Notes under the pieces: model-generated | What the model was told of the DNA's origin: nothing | Seen by the model: only the letters and a program-made list of their open reading frames with translations | Database searches by the model: none | In this document: positions 8,977 through 17,513 of the stretch, piece by piece | Layout: every line of letters begins with the position of its first letter | Numbering within the stretch: position 1 is the first letter of the stretch | Assembly: GCF_014640075.1 (NCBI RefSeq) | Contig: NZ_BMGG01000003.1 | Location: 433,036-497,035, forward strand | Length of the DNA: 64,000 nt | Source: Chelatococcus reniformis | GTDB taxonomy: Bacteria > Pseudomonadota > Alphaproteobacteria > Rhizobiales > Beijerinckiaceae | Direction of reading: 5' to 3' | Made by a program: the position numbers and the translations under genes

Positions 8977-9596
8977 GCGGGCCCGAGACCGGCGCCGGGA
9001 CGGCGGCAGCGCCGACCCTCTACTTCGTGCGCCACGGCGAGACCGATTGGAACGCGGCAGGTCGCCTGCAGGGCCGGCGCGACACCGAGCTCAACGCCAC
9101 CGGCCGTCGCCAGGCCGAGGCGAGCGGACGCGCTCTGCGCGCGCTGATCGCCGCTCCGGCGGAGCTTGCCTACGTGTCGAGCCCACTGCGGCGTGCGCGC
9201 GCCACCATGGAGGGGCTGCGTCACGCGATCGGCCTCGCCCCCGCCGCCTACGCGCTCGACGAGCGGCTGATGGAGCTCTCCTTCGGGCGGTGGGAAGGGT
9301 TAACCTGGCGCGAGATCCGCACGGGCCAGCCGCGCCTGCACGGCGAGCGGAAGGCCCGTATCTGGGACTTCGTGCCCCCGGGCGGCGAGAGCTATGCCGA
9401 CCTCGCCGCCCGTCTGACCCCCTTCGTGCGGGACTTGGTCCGTGACACCGTCATCGTCTCGCACGGTGGCGTCGCCCGCGCCCTGGCCGCAGGGCTCGCC
9501 GGCGTCGCAACGGCGGAGGCCGTCAAGCTCGACATCTGGCAGGGTCGCGTCCTCGTCTTCGCCGGCGGCCGGCTGACCTGGAGCGAAGGTCTCTAG
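8973..9596 (+). CDS. Histidine phosphatase family protein (phosphoglycerate-mutase-like)
   Basis: 207-residue cytoplasmic enzyme of the histidine phosphatase superfamily. It has the catalytic RHGETDWN at about 15-22, the second conserved Arg region SSPLRRARATMEG, a catalytic Glu in MELSFGRWEGL and the C-terminal VSHGGVARALAAG with the second catalytic His. Such proteins are annotated as phosphoglycerate mutase or cobalamin/alpha-ribazole phosphatase; the substrate cannot be read from sequence. GTG start overlaps the fabI stop, so it is likely co-transcribed and translationally coupled. The R2 repeat begins at its stop codon. Confidence 0.92.
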   Translation: MSGPETGAGTAAAPTLYFVRHGETDWNAAGRLQGRRDTELNATGRRQAEASGRALRALIAAPAELAYVSSPLRRARATMEGLRHAIGLAPAAYALDERLMELSFGRWEGLTWREIRTGQPRLHGERKARIWDFVPPGGESYADLAARLTPFVRDLVRDTVIVSHGGVARALAAGLAGVATAEAVKLDIWQGRVLVFAGGRLTWSEGL

Positions 9597-9697
9597 AGCG
9601 TTTTCGAGCGAAGTGGACGCCGGTTCGCGTGAAGAAAACGCGACAAATCAAACAGATAGAGCATTTCGGCGATTCGAAGACGCGAAAATGCTCCAGG
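9595..9697. repeat. Modular palindromic repeat, copy R2 (GAGCGTTTTCGAGCGAA type)
   Basis: Starts inside the stop of the phosphatase gene. The left hairpin pairs GCGTTTTCGAGCGAA with TTCGCGTGAAGAAAACGC around TGGACGCCGG. The right half runs from AGAGCATTTCG to CGAAAATGCTC. Copy R3 is nearly identical over the first 80 bases. From memory, elements beginning this way are abundant in intergenic DNA of Rhizobiales genomes; the sequence itself shows two copies here. Confidence 0.88.
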
Positions 9698-10293
9698 CGC
9701 GATACTGCGGTCAGGCCGGCTCAGTCGATGGGCGGCGAGGCTGCCTAAATCGGATGACCTGCTTCCGCGCGAAGGCCTACGGCGCAAAGCCGGCGACCTA
9801 CGCCGGAAGGCGCCGTCGACACGGACGCAGCCCGCGCTAGGTGCGCGGGCCGGCGGCCGCTGCCACGGCTCCTCCGTAGCGCGGCGGGCGCCGCCTTTGC
9901 GATGCGGCATAAGAACTTGGCCGTGACCTCGATGACCTGCCGACGGCTTTGTTCATCAATGGTTCAGCGATCCCGGCGCATTGGAAGCGCTGACGGGAGC
10001 CCATGGTCCCGGCGCAGCGGCCGTTCCGGTTGGCTCACCCGATCCATGGCGTTGCCGCAAGAATTCCGGTGACCCCGCGTCCGCAAGGCGCGCGGCACCG
10101 GACGGGGGGCGAACGGAGCAATCCACGATGCTGCCGTAGCGACGACTTCTCCGCCCCGGGGAAGCGCGAGCGGCCGTCGTTGCTCCAGGAGTGGCCGAGG
10201 CGTTGTGCTCCCGACCGCTCACGGATCCGAGCTGTCTCGGCGCGGCCGCGTTGCGGAGCGCCACGCCGAGCAGGCTCGAGTGAGGCGTACACC
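9698..10293. other. Intergenic region upstream of the Pls-type synthetase
   Basis: About 600 bases. The frame of the downstream synthetase stays open to 10003, but its translation there is Arg/Pro-rich with no resemblance to the family, so I treat it as untranslated leader or promoter DNA. I find no strong sigma-70 promoter, riboswitch or RNA gene. A long gap upstream of a large secondary-metabolite-type gene fits a regulated promoter. Confidence 0.45.
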
Positions 10294-13200
10294 ATGAAGC
10301 ACGCGACCGACACGACGCTCACCGCCGCCTATACGCCCTCCATCGCCATCCCCCGCGCGCCCCGGCCCGTATTGACCGCGCCCGTGCTGGACGGTCCCGT
10401 CCGCCCGGACCTGAACCGCGACGAGGTGCTGGGAGAAGTCTTCCAGTCCACCGTCCAGGGACGCGGCTACCGCGTCGCCTACATCAGCGGCGACAAGGTG
10501 TGGACCTACGCCCAGGTGCAGGCGGAGACCGACGCGATCGCGCGCGGGCTCGTCGCCCAGGGCATCGGGCCCGGCCACATCGTCGGGCTGTGGATGGCGC
10601 GCGGCGTCGAGTTGCTGATGGCGCAAATCGCCATCACCAAGTCCGGTGCGGCCTGGCTGCCGTTCGACGCGGACGCCCCGGTCGAGCGCATCTCGGTCTG
10701 CCTCGCCGACGCCCAAGCCAAGGGCATCCTCACCAGCGCGGCCTTCATCGAGCGTGCCGAGGGCACCGGCGTTGCCGTGTGGACGAGCGCCGCGCTGTTA
10801 GAACGTGCGGCGCCCGGCGCGCTGCCCAACCCGCGCGCGCGGGGCCTGACCGCCGACAGTCCGGCTTATCTGATCTACACCTCCGGCTCGACGGGGACGC
10901 CCAAGGGCATCGTCATCAGCCACCGCAACATCTGCCACTTCCTGCGCTCGGCCAACGAGGTCTACGGCTTCGCCTCCGACGACGTGGTGTTCCAGGGCGC
11001 CTCCGTCGCCTTCGACCTCTCCATGGAAGAGATCTGGGTGCCGTATCTGGTCGGAGCGACGCTGTTCGTCGCGACGCCCGAGATGATCGGCGACGTCGAA
11101 CGCCTGCCCGACCTGATGATCGATGCCGGCGTCACCGTGCTCGACACCGTGCCGACCCTGCTCGCCATGCTGCCACGCGACATCCCATCGCTGCGAATCA
11201 TCCTGCTGGGCGGCGAAGCCCTGCCTTCGCCACTGGTGGCGCGCTGGGCCCGGCCCGGCCGGCGCATCTTCAACACCTACGGGCCGACCGAGGCGACCGT
11301 CGTCGCGACGGTGGCGGAGGTGCTCCCCGGCGAGGCGGTGACGATCGGCCGACCGATCCCCAACTACACCTGCTACATCGCGGACGACGACCTCAATCCC
11401 GTGGCCGACGGCCAGCAGGGCGAACTGCTCATCGGCGGTCCCGGCGTCGCCGCCGGCTATCTCGGCCGGCCCGAGCTCACGGCGCAGAAATTCGTCGCCA
11501 ACCCCTTCGCCGATCAGACCGGCATCGACCCGGTGCTGTACCGCTCGGGCGACGCCGTCAGCCTGGACGGGGCCGGCAACATCGTTTTCCACGGCCGCAT
11601 CGACGACCAGGTCAAGATCCGCGGCTTTCGCGTCGAACTGGGGGAGATCGAGGCCAAGCTGGCCGACTTTCCTCACGTCGCCCACGTCGCCGTGGTGCTG
11701 CGCCAGGACAACGGCCTCGACCGGCTGGTGGCCTTCCTGGTGCCCGAACCCGGCCAGACGATCGACCGGCTGGCGCTGCGCCTGGGGCTGCGCGACCGGC
11801 TGCCGTCCTACATGGTGCCGGCCCATTTCGAGCTGGTGGACACGCTGCCCCGGCTGACCTCCGGCAAGATCGACCGCAAGGTGCTCAAGGCCGCGTCCCT
11901 GACCGCCGCCGAGGCGCTAGCGGAGGACGAGCCGCGCACGCCGGCCGAGGCCGCCCTGCTCGCCGCGGCCAAGTTCGTATTCCCGGGCCAGGCCATCCCC
12001 TTCGATGCCGACTTCTTCATGGACTTGGGCGGTCATTCGCTGCTCGCCGCCCGCTTCGTCTCGGCCGTGCGCGAAGACCATGCCTATGCCGGCATCACCC
12101 TTCAGGACGTCTACGGCGCCCGCACCCTGCGCGCCATGGCCGCCAAGCTGGAAGCTGCCGGTCGCGGCCAGGGGCCGCGCGATCTCTCCTTCACACCGCC
12201 GCCGCTGCTGCGCCGCGTCTTGTGCGGTGTGGGTCAGGCTGTGGCGCTGCCCTTCATCATCGCGCTGATGACGGCGCAGTGGCTCGGCATCTTCATCGGT
12301 TACATGCTGCTGTCCGGCGGCGAAGCCGGCATCGGTGCCGAGATCGCGGCTCTGCTCGGCCTCTACCTCGTCATCAACCTCGTCACCATCGCGATTTCCA
12401 TCGTCGCCAAATGGCTCATCATCGGCCGCACCAAGCCGGGCCGCTATCCGCTCTGGGGCACCTATTACTTCCGCTGGTGGCTGACGACGCGGCTGATCGG
12501 GCTCGCCCACATCAAGTGGATGCAGAACTCGCCGCTGATCGTCTGGTACCTCAGGGCGCTGGGAGCGCGCATCGGCAAGGACACGATCCTGGCCGAGATT
12601 GAATGCGGTGCCTTCGACCTGCTCACCATCGGCGACGGCGTGTGCGTCGGCGGCAAGGCCAAGTTCGCGACCGCGGAGGTCGTCGGCAACGAGCTCGTCA
12701 TCAGCGCGATCAGCATCGGCAAGGACGCCTACGTCGGCACGTCGTGCGTGCTCGAAGGCGGTGTCGCCGTCGGTGAAGGCGCCGAGCTTGCGGATCTGAC
12801 CGCCGTCGCCGCCGGCACCGCGGTCGGCCCCCGCCAGACGTGGGACGGCTCGCCCGCCCGGCATGTCGGCACGGTCCCCGATAGCGATCTGCCGCCGCGG
12901 CCGACAGTCGGTCCGGTCAAACGGACGCTCCAGAACTGCGCCTACGTGGCTGGCGGCCTGCTGATCCCGCCGCTCGGTCTGCTGCCGATCTTCCCGGCCT
13001 TCTTCCTGTTCGACCGCCTGGACGACGTCCTCAGCGGCCCCCTGGGCATCAGCTACCTCTATTACCTGCCCGTGCTCGCCTGGCCGACCGCCTTCTGCCT
13101 AGTGCTCGCCACCATCGCCTTCATCGTGGCGGCGCGCTGGGTCGTGCTGCCGCGCGTGTCTGAGGGCATCTATTCGGTCCACAGCTGGTTCTACGTGCGC

Positions 13201-14379
13201 AAGTGGGTGGTCTCGCTCGCCACCGAGGTGACGCTCGAGACCCTCTCGACCCTCTACGCCACCGTCTACATGCGCGGCTGGTACCGCCTGATGGGCGCCA
13301 AGATCGGCAAGGACGCCGAGATCTCCACCAATCTGTCGGGCCGCTACGACCTGGTCGAGATCGGCGAGAAGAACTTCATCGCCGACGAGGTGGTGCTCGG
13401 CGACGAGGACATCCGCCAGGGCTGGATGATCCTGAAACGGGTCAAGACAGGAGCGCGCGTCTTCGTCGGCAACGATGCCGTCGTGCCGCCCGGTACGCGC
13501 ATTCCCGCGGATGCGTTGATCGGCATCAAGTCGAAGCCGCCGGCCAACGACGCGATGTCATCGGGCGATACCTGGTTCGGCTCCCCGCCGATCAAGCTGC
13601 CGGTGCGCCAGACGTTCGGCGACGTCGCCGCCAACTGGACCTATGAGCCGTCGCGCCTGCGGCGCCTGGGCCGGGCCGTGTTCGAAGCCTTCAACCTGTC
13701 GCTGCCCACCATGCTGTTCATCAGCTTCGGCACCCTCGCGGTCGAGCTGCTGGCGCCGGCGATCCTGGCGGGCGATGTCGCGACCCTGGTGCCGGGGTTC
13801 ATCGGCCTCAGCGTCGCCATCTCGATGGCCATGACGGCGGTGGTCATCGGCCTGAAATGGTTGATGATGGGCGCCTACAAGCCCACCATGAAGCCCATGT
13901 GGACGTTCTGGTCGCTGCGCACCGAGGCGACCGCTGTGCTCTACTGGGGCCTGACCGGCAAGGTGCTGCTCGAGCAGTTGCGCGGCACCCCGTACTTGCC
14001 ATGGGTTCTGCGGCTGTTCGGCGCCAAGTTCGGCAAGGGCGTGTTCATGGATACGACCGACATCACCGAGTTCGACTGCGTCGAGGTTGGCGACTTCGTC
14101 GCCATCAACGCCGTCGCGGCGCTGCAGACCCACCTCTACGAGGATCGCCTGATGAAGGTCGGGCGGGTCTCGATCGGCAACGGCGTGACCATCGGTGCCG
14201 GCGCGACGGTGCTCTACGATACCAAGGTCGGCCCGTTCGCCCGCATCGGGCCGCTGACCATCGTCATGAAGGGCGAGTCGATCCCCGGTCACAGCGAATG
14301 GGCCGGCGCCCCGGCCGAGCCCGTCGCGCACGGGACGGCGGCAGCGGTGGTGACGCCGCAGCTCAAATCGGCGGCCTGA
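10294..14379 (+). CDS. Pls/PosA-family nonribosomal peptide synthetase with membrane and hexapeptide-repeat C-terminus
   Basis: 1361-residue single-module synthetase without condensation or thioesterase domain. Residues 30-545 are an adenylation domain: A3 YTSGSTGTPKG (about 195-205), A5 NTYGPTEAT, A7 YRSGD, A8 GRIDDQVKIRGFRVELGEIE, A10 LTSGKIDRK. A carrier domain follows with LGGHSLL, phosphopantetheine serine S582. From about 640 come membrane segments alternating with three left-handed beta-helix (hexapeptide acyltransferase-like) blocks near 770-870, 1010-1110 and 1250-1350. This is the layout of epsilon-poly-lysine synthetase (Pls) and PosA (TIGR02353), which polymerise one basic amino acid at the membrane. 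A hand alignment to GrsA gives pocket residues D241, L242, E245 and D284, then L, G, T, V, V; the two acidic residues favour a cationic substrate (inference). ATG 10294 follows a GAGG. Confidence 0.93.
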   Translation: MKHATDTTLTAAYTPSIAIPRAPRPVLTAPVLDGPVRPDLNRDEVLGEVFQSTVQGRGYRVAYISGDKVWTYAQVQAETDAIARGLVAQGIGPGHIVGLWMARGVELLMAQIAITKSGAAWLPFDADAPVERISVCLADAQAKGILTSAAFIERAEGTGVAVWTSAALLERAAPGALPNPRARGLTADSPAYLIYTSGSTGTPKGIVISHRNICHFLRSANEVYGFASDDVVFQGASVAFDLSMEEIWVPYLVGATLFVATPEMIGDVERLPDLMIDAGVTVLDTVPTLLAMLPRDIPSLRIILLGGEALPSPLVARWARPGRRIFNTYGPTEATVVATVAEVLPGEAVTIGRPIPNYTCYIADDDLNPVADGQQGELLIGGPGVAAGYLGRPELTAQKFVANPFADQTGIDPVLYRSGDAVSLDGAGNIVFHGRIDDQVKIRGFRVELGEIEAKLADFPHVAHVAVVLRQDNGLDRLVAFLVPEPGQTIDRLALRLGLRDRLPSYMVPAHFELVDTLPRLTSGKIDRKVLKAASLTAAEALAEDEPRTPAEAALLAAAKFVFPGQAIPFDADFFMDLGGHSLLAARFVSAVREDHAYAGITLQDVYGARTLRAMAAKLEAAGRGQGPRDLSFTPPPLLRRVLCGVGQAVALPFIIALMTAQWLGIFIGYMLLSGGEAGIGAEIAALLGLYLVINLVTIAISIVAKWLIIGRTKPGRYPLWGTYYFRWWLTTRLIGLAHIKWMQNSPLIVWYLRALGARIGKDTILAEIECGAFDLLTIGDGVCVGGKAKFATAEVVGNELVISAISIGKDAYVGTSCVLEGGVAVGEGAELADLTAVAAGTAVGPRQTWDGSPARHVGTVPDSDLPPRPTVGPVKRTLQNCAYVAGGLLIPPLGLLPIFPAFFLFDRLDDVLSGPLGISYLYYLPVLAWPTAFCLVLATIAFIVAARWVVLPRVSEGIYSVHSWFYVRKWVVSLATEVTLETLSTLYATVYMRGWYRLMGAKIGKDAEISTNLSGRYDLVEIGEKNFIADEVVLGDEDIRQGWMILKRVKTGARVFVGNDAVVPPGTRIPADALIGIKSKPPANDAMSSGDTWFGSPPIKLPVRQTFGDVAANWTYEPSRLRRLGRAVFEAFNLSLPTMLFISFGTLAVELLAPAILAGDVATLVPGFIGLSVAISMAMTAVVIGLKWLMMGAYKPTMKPMWTFWSLRTEATAVLYWGLTGKVLLEQLRGTPYLPWVLRLFGAKFGKGVFMDTTDITEFDCVEVGDFVAINAVAALQTHLYEDRLMKVGRVSIGNGVTIGAGATVLYDTKVGPFARIGPLTIVMKGESIPGHSEWAGAPAEPVAHGTAAAVVTPQLKSAA

Positions 14380-14460
14380 GCGCCCTCACCGCGACCGGCC
14401 TGCCGCGCGGCCACGGCGCGGGAGGCGGCGCTAGCAATCGCAGCAGGGCAGCTTGGGCCC

Positions 14461-14520
14461 AAATTGCAATCATTGATAGATGATGAAATTTGATCTGCAA
14501 TTTTTGATATGCAACAATTG
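14461..14520. promoter_or_regulatory. AT-rich block with inverted repeat upstream of the small secreted repeat protein
   Basis: About 60 bases that are mostly A and T in an otherwise strongly GC-rich window. AATTGCA (14462-14468) and TGCAATT (14496-14502) form a 7-bp inverted repeat, and further GCAA/TTGC words follow. It lies 50-110 bases before the ATG of the next gene and is the natural place for its promoter and an operator or histone-like-protein site. Function is inferred. Confidence 0.4.
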
Positions 14521-14570
14521 CTCGATACTCGGCCGTGCTCAACCGCGGTCGACGGTCGGGAGGATCGCCG

Positions 14571-14855
14571 ATGCGGCCGGCCTGTGTATCCGTCGTTCTG
14601 CTGATGATGGCGCCCGCGGCGCTCGCCTGCGATAGCAGCTCCCCTTGCCTCTACAGCAAGGAGGGCAAGTTCCTCGGCCACCTCAACAAGAATCCCTACG
14701 ACCCGGATTCGGTGGCCAACCCGCACGGGCGCTACGGCAGCCCCTATTCCCCCGACAGCATCAACAATCCCAATGGCCGCTATGGCAGCCCCTACTCCGC
14801 CGACAGCGCCAACAATCCCTACGCCACCGGTGGAATCGTGATCCGTGGGCGTTGA
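14571..14855 (+). CDS. Small secreted protein with tandem NPxGRYGSPYS repeats
   Basis: 94-residue exported protein. Residues 1-19 are a signal peptide (VVLLMMAPAALA|C), possibly lipid-modified or disulphide-linked because Cys follows at once and a second Cys is at SSPC. The mature part contains roughly two and a half tandem copies of a 16-residue unit, N-P-x-G-R-Y-G-S-P-Y-S-x-D-S-x-N, rich in Tyr, Gly, Ser and Asn. Similar repeats occur in small proteins of many bacteria with no known role. GGGAGGA ends 6 bases before the ATG. It lies 190 bases downstream of the Pls-type synthetase on the same strand; a functional link is only a possibility. Confidence 0.8.
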   Translation: MRPACVSVVLLMMAPAALACDSSSPCLYSKEGKFLGHLNKNPYDPDSVANPHGRYGSPYSPDSINNPNGRYGSPYSADSANNPYATGGIVIRGR

Positions 14856-14871
14856 GCGCTGTCGCTTCACT

Positions 14872-14976
14872 TGGAGCGTTTTCGAGCGAAGTGGACGCCG
14901 GTTCGCGTGAAGAAAACACGGAAAATCAAACAGATAGAGCATTTCGGTGGTTCGAAGAAACACGGAAATGCGCTAG
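14872..14976. repeat. Modular palindromic repeat, copy R3
   Basis: Nearly identical to R2 across the left hairpin (GGAGCGTTTTCGAGCGAAG ... GAAGAAAACAC) and the linker CAAACAGATAGAGCATTTCGG, but the right hairpin has drifted (ends GGAAATGCGCTAG rather than AAAATGCTCCAG). It begins 17 bases after the stop of the small secreted repeat protein. Confidence 0.88.
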
Positions 14977-15072
14977 GGGGCGGAGACGGTCCGATCGCGG
15001 CATGTCCGGGCCCCGCCCGTTCTCACACCGCCTGGACCACACCCGCCCGCCCGCGGCTCATCGGGCGCGACC
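14977..15072. other. Spacer between repeats R3 and R4
   Basis: A 96-base GC-rich spacer with no evident gene. With R3 and R4 it makes up the 340-base gap between two convergent genes. Confidence 0.5.
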
Positions 15073-15178
15073 AGAGCACTTCCCGATCAGATGGAATCAT
15101 CCGATCGGTGAAATGCTCCACGTCTTTGAATTGGGAGCACTCCTGATCGGGTGGAACCAATTGGTCAGGAAGCGCTCT
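15073..15178. repeat. Modular palindromic repeat, copy R4 (two hairpins)
   Basis: Two imperfect palindromes of the R1 type: AGAGCACTTCCCGATCAGATGG paired with CCGATCGGTGAAATGCTC, then GGGAGCACTCCTGATCGGGTGG paired with CCAATTGGTCAGGAAGCGCTCT. It sits 20 bases beyond the 3' end of the - strand binding-protein gene, a position where it could end or stabilise transcripts from both sides. Confidence 0.85.
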
Positions 15179-15197
15179 ACGCGCGGAGCCCGCATCC

Positions 15198-16406
15198 TCA
15201 TAGCCCGGCGTCGATCGCCTTGCCGAAGATGACGAAACGCTCGCCGTCGAAGCGGCCCAGGCGCAAGGTCTGGATGGGGTGGAAGTTCGTCGGGCTGGTC
15301 CTGATGCGCACGCCCTCAAGCAGCATGGGTAGGGTGAGGTCCAGATTGGCCGCCTGGCGCATGACGTTCTCGCGCGTCAGAGTATCACCGCACTGCCGGA
15401 GGAGCTGGACGAAGGTCTGCGCCATCATGTAAGCGAAGACGTTGATCGTCTCCATCTTGTTGCCCGCTGGATAATATTTGTCCATGAAGGCGAAGTATTC
15501 CTTGGCCCCTGCCGATCCGGCATTCTGCGGGTCGGCCGGGTCGGCGAAGAACTGTGTGGTGATGACGCCGACTGCGTGCTCCGCGCCGGCCGGAAGGATC
15601 ACAGTCGGAATCGAGGCCGAGACGTAGCTGACGAAATGCAGCGGCTTCCAGCCGATGCTGCCGGCCTTGCGGATGGCCTGGGCGGCGAACTTGGGCGTCG
15701 CGGCGTTGACGAAGGTATCGGCGCCGGCGGCCTCGAGGTTGACGATCTGTGAATCGACCGTCGGATCGGAGACGGCATAGGGCTCCTCGCGCACCACCAG
15801 CGCGCCATATCGGTCGCCGAGCGCCAGCTTGAGGCCGGCGAGGTAGGCCTTGCCGAAGTCGTCGTTCTGATAGAGCACGCCGAGACGAGCGTCGGGCACG
15901 GTGTCGAGGATGTACCGGCCGAAGATCTTGCCCTCCGCCTCGTAGGCCGGCTGCCAGCCGATGGTCCACGGATAGGCCTTGGGATCGCCAAAGGTGCCGA
16001 GGCCGCTGTTGACGAACACCTGCGGCACCTTTTTCGCGTTGAGGTATCTGCGGATGGCCATGTTGGAGGCGGTGCCCAGCGGGCTGAACAGCACGAACAC
16101 CTCGTCGCCCTCCACAAGCCGGCGCACCTGCTCGATCGTCTTGGGCGGGCTGTAGGCGTCGTCCAGGGAGATCAGGCGAAGCTTGCGGCCACCGATGCCG
16201 CCCTGCTCGTTGATCATATCGAAATAGGCGGCCTGGACCTTGCCCTCGGTCCCGTAGGCCGACGCGGGGCCGCTGTAGGGCATGGTCTGGCCGACGACGA
16301 TTTCGCCGGCCGACACGCCCTGCTCCGCCGCCCGCGCCGGGCCGAGCGGGAGCGGGGCGAAGCCGAACAGCGCGGCGGCCAGCAGCCGCCGACGGTCGAG
16401 GGTCAT
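15198..16406 (-). CDS. ABC transporter substrate-binding protein, branched-chain amino acid type (Peripla_BP_6)
   Basis: 402-residue periplasmic type I binding protein (LivK-like). The N-terminus TLDRRRLLAAALFG looks like a twin-arginine signal with cleavage after ARA-AEQ. The core begins VSAGEIVVGQTMPYSGPASA and contains the EQGGIGGRKLRLISLDDAY and DDFGKAYLAG segments of the family. Ligand is unknown: branched-chain amino acids, amides and aromatic acids are all bound by relatives. No permease or ATPase gene is nearby, so it is an orphan. It is closely related to the protein at 23913-25118 (same PYSGPASAYGT and SLDDAYSPPKT blocks). It is divergent from a LysR gene. Confidence 0.93.
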   Translation of the reverse strand: MTLDRRRLLAAALFGFAPLPLGPARAAEQGVSAGEIVVGQTMPYSGPASAYGTEGKVQAAYFDMINEQGGIGGRKLRLISLDDAYSPPKTIEQVRRLVEGDEVFVLFSPLGTASNMAIRRYLNAKKVPQVFVNSGLGTFGDPKAYPWTIGWQPAYEAEGKIFGRYILDTVPDARLGVLYQNDDFGKAYLAGLKLALGDRYGALVVREEPYAVSDPTVDSQIVNLEAAGADTFVNAATPKFAAQAIRKAGSIGWKPLHFVSYVSASIPTVILPAGAEHAVGVITTQFFADPADPQNAGSAGAKEYFAFMDKYYPAGNKMETINVFAYMMAQTFVQLLRQCGDTLTRENVMRQAANLDLTLPMLLEGVRIRTSPTNFHPIQTLRLGRFDGERFVIFGKAIDAGL

Positions 16407-16534
16407 GTCATCCTCCCTGATTTATTTATGAATTCTGCCGATTTACGATCGATCGAAGCCGATCTACTTTCGTTCTTGCTGGAGGCTAGGGGCGTGATTA
16501 TAACGGCGCAAATGCTTTGTCCGCATCGAAGGTC

Positions 16535-17470
16535 ATGCATCCTGTGCATCTGTCGCGCGTCGATCTCAATCTGTTCGTCATCTTCGACGCGATCTTCACC
16601 GAGGGCGGAGTCACGCCCGCCAGCCGACGCCTCAACCTGTCGCAGCCGGCGATCAGCCACGCCCTGACACGGCTGCGGGAGATGTTCGACGACCCGCTGT
16701 TCGTGCGTCGGGGCCAGGCTATGGTGCCGACCCAGCGCGCTCGGCAGATGGTCGAATCGGTGCGTGCGGCGCTGCAACGGCTGGAGACGACCTTCGCGCC
16801 GAACGGCGCGTTCGATCCATCGATGCTGGCGACGACCTTCGTCCTGGGCCTGCCCGAGCCGTTCGAGGCGACGGCCATGCCGATCTTCCTGGCCCGGGTC
16901 GCGCATCTGGCGCCGGCTGTCGACGTCGTCATGATCAAGGTCGACCGCGGTCAGATGAAATCCGAGCTGGCGACGGGTTCCGTCGACGCGGTCGTCGACA
17001 TCTGGCGCCCCGTGTCAGGCGATTTGCGGAGCGCGGCACTGACCGTCCGCCGCTTCGCTGTCGTTGCCCGCCGGGGCCATCCCGCGGTAGGGCCGGACCT
17101 CGATCTCGACACCTACCTCGCCCAGGGCCATATCCTGGTGAGCGCCCGGCGCAAGGGTCTGGGGCTGGAAGATTATGCGCTGCACGGCGCCGGGCTCGAG
17201 CGGCGCATCAAGGTGCGCAGCCGGCACTTCTTCGCCGCCTGCCACATGGTGGCCGCCACCGACTATCTGCTCACGCTGACGGAGCAATACGCGCAGGTCC
17301 TCAATGCCGGGACCGACAACCAGATCCTGCCCTTCCCGCTCGATACCGCGAGTTCGGGCATGCATCTCTACTGGCACGCGAGGACGGACGACGATCCAGC
17401 CAACGCCTGGCTGCGCAGCCAGCTGCTCGCCGCCGTCGAGACCTTCGAGCGCGTGGCCCGACCGGTTTGA
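16535..17470 (+). CDS. LysR-family transcriptional regulator
   Basis: 311-residue LTTR. Residues 5-65 are the winged helix-turn-helix (DLNLFVIFDAIFTEGGVTPA then LSQPAISHALTRLREMFDDP), followed by the inducer-binding domain. The motif PLFVRRGQAMVPTQRA is typical of the NodD/LinR-like branch. ATG 16535 is preceded by GAAGG; an upstream TTG would add six residues. It is transcribed divergently from the binding-protein gene across 128 bases containing CGATCGATCG and AT-rich stretches, so autoregulation and control of that gene are likely (inference). Confidence 0.93.
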   Translation: MHPVHLSRVDLNLFVIFDAIFTEGGVTPASRRLNLSQPAISHALTRLREMFDDPLFVRRGQAMVPTQRARQMVESVRAALQRLETTFAPNGAFDPSMLATTFVLGLPEPFEATAMPIFLARVAHLAPAVDVVMIKVDRGQMKSELATGSVDAVVDIWRPVSGDLRSAALTVRRFAVVARRGHPAVGPDLDLDTYLAQGHILVSARRKGLGLEDYALHGAGLERRIKVRSRHFFAACHMVAATDYLLTLTEQYAQVLNAGTDNQILPFPLDTASSGMHLYWHARTDDDPANAWLRSQLLAAVETFERVARPV

Positions 17471-17513
17471 CCGGCGCGGCGGCAGTGCGTAATGCACCGG
17501 CCAAAGGTTCGTC

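Noticed and set aside
10003-10293. Upstream extension of the Pls-type synthetase frame
   Set aside because: Arg/Pro-rich and unlike any NRPS N-terminus; ATG 10294 with GAGG upstream gives a normal start.
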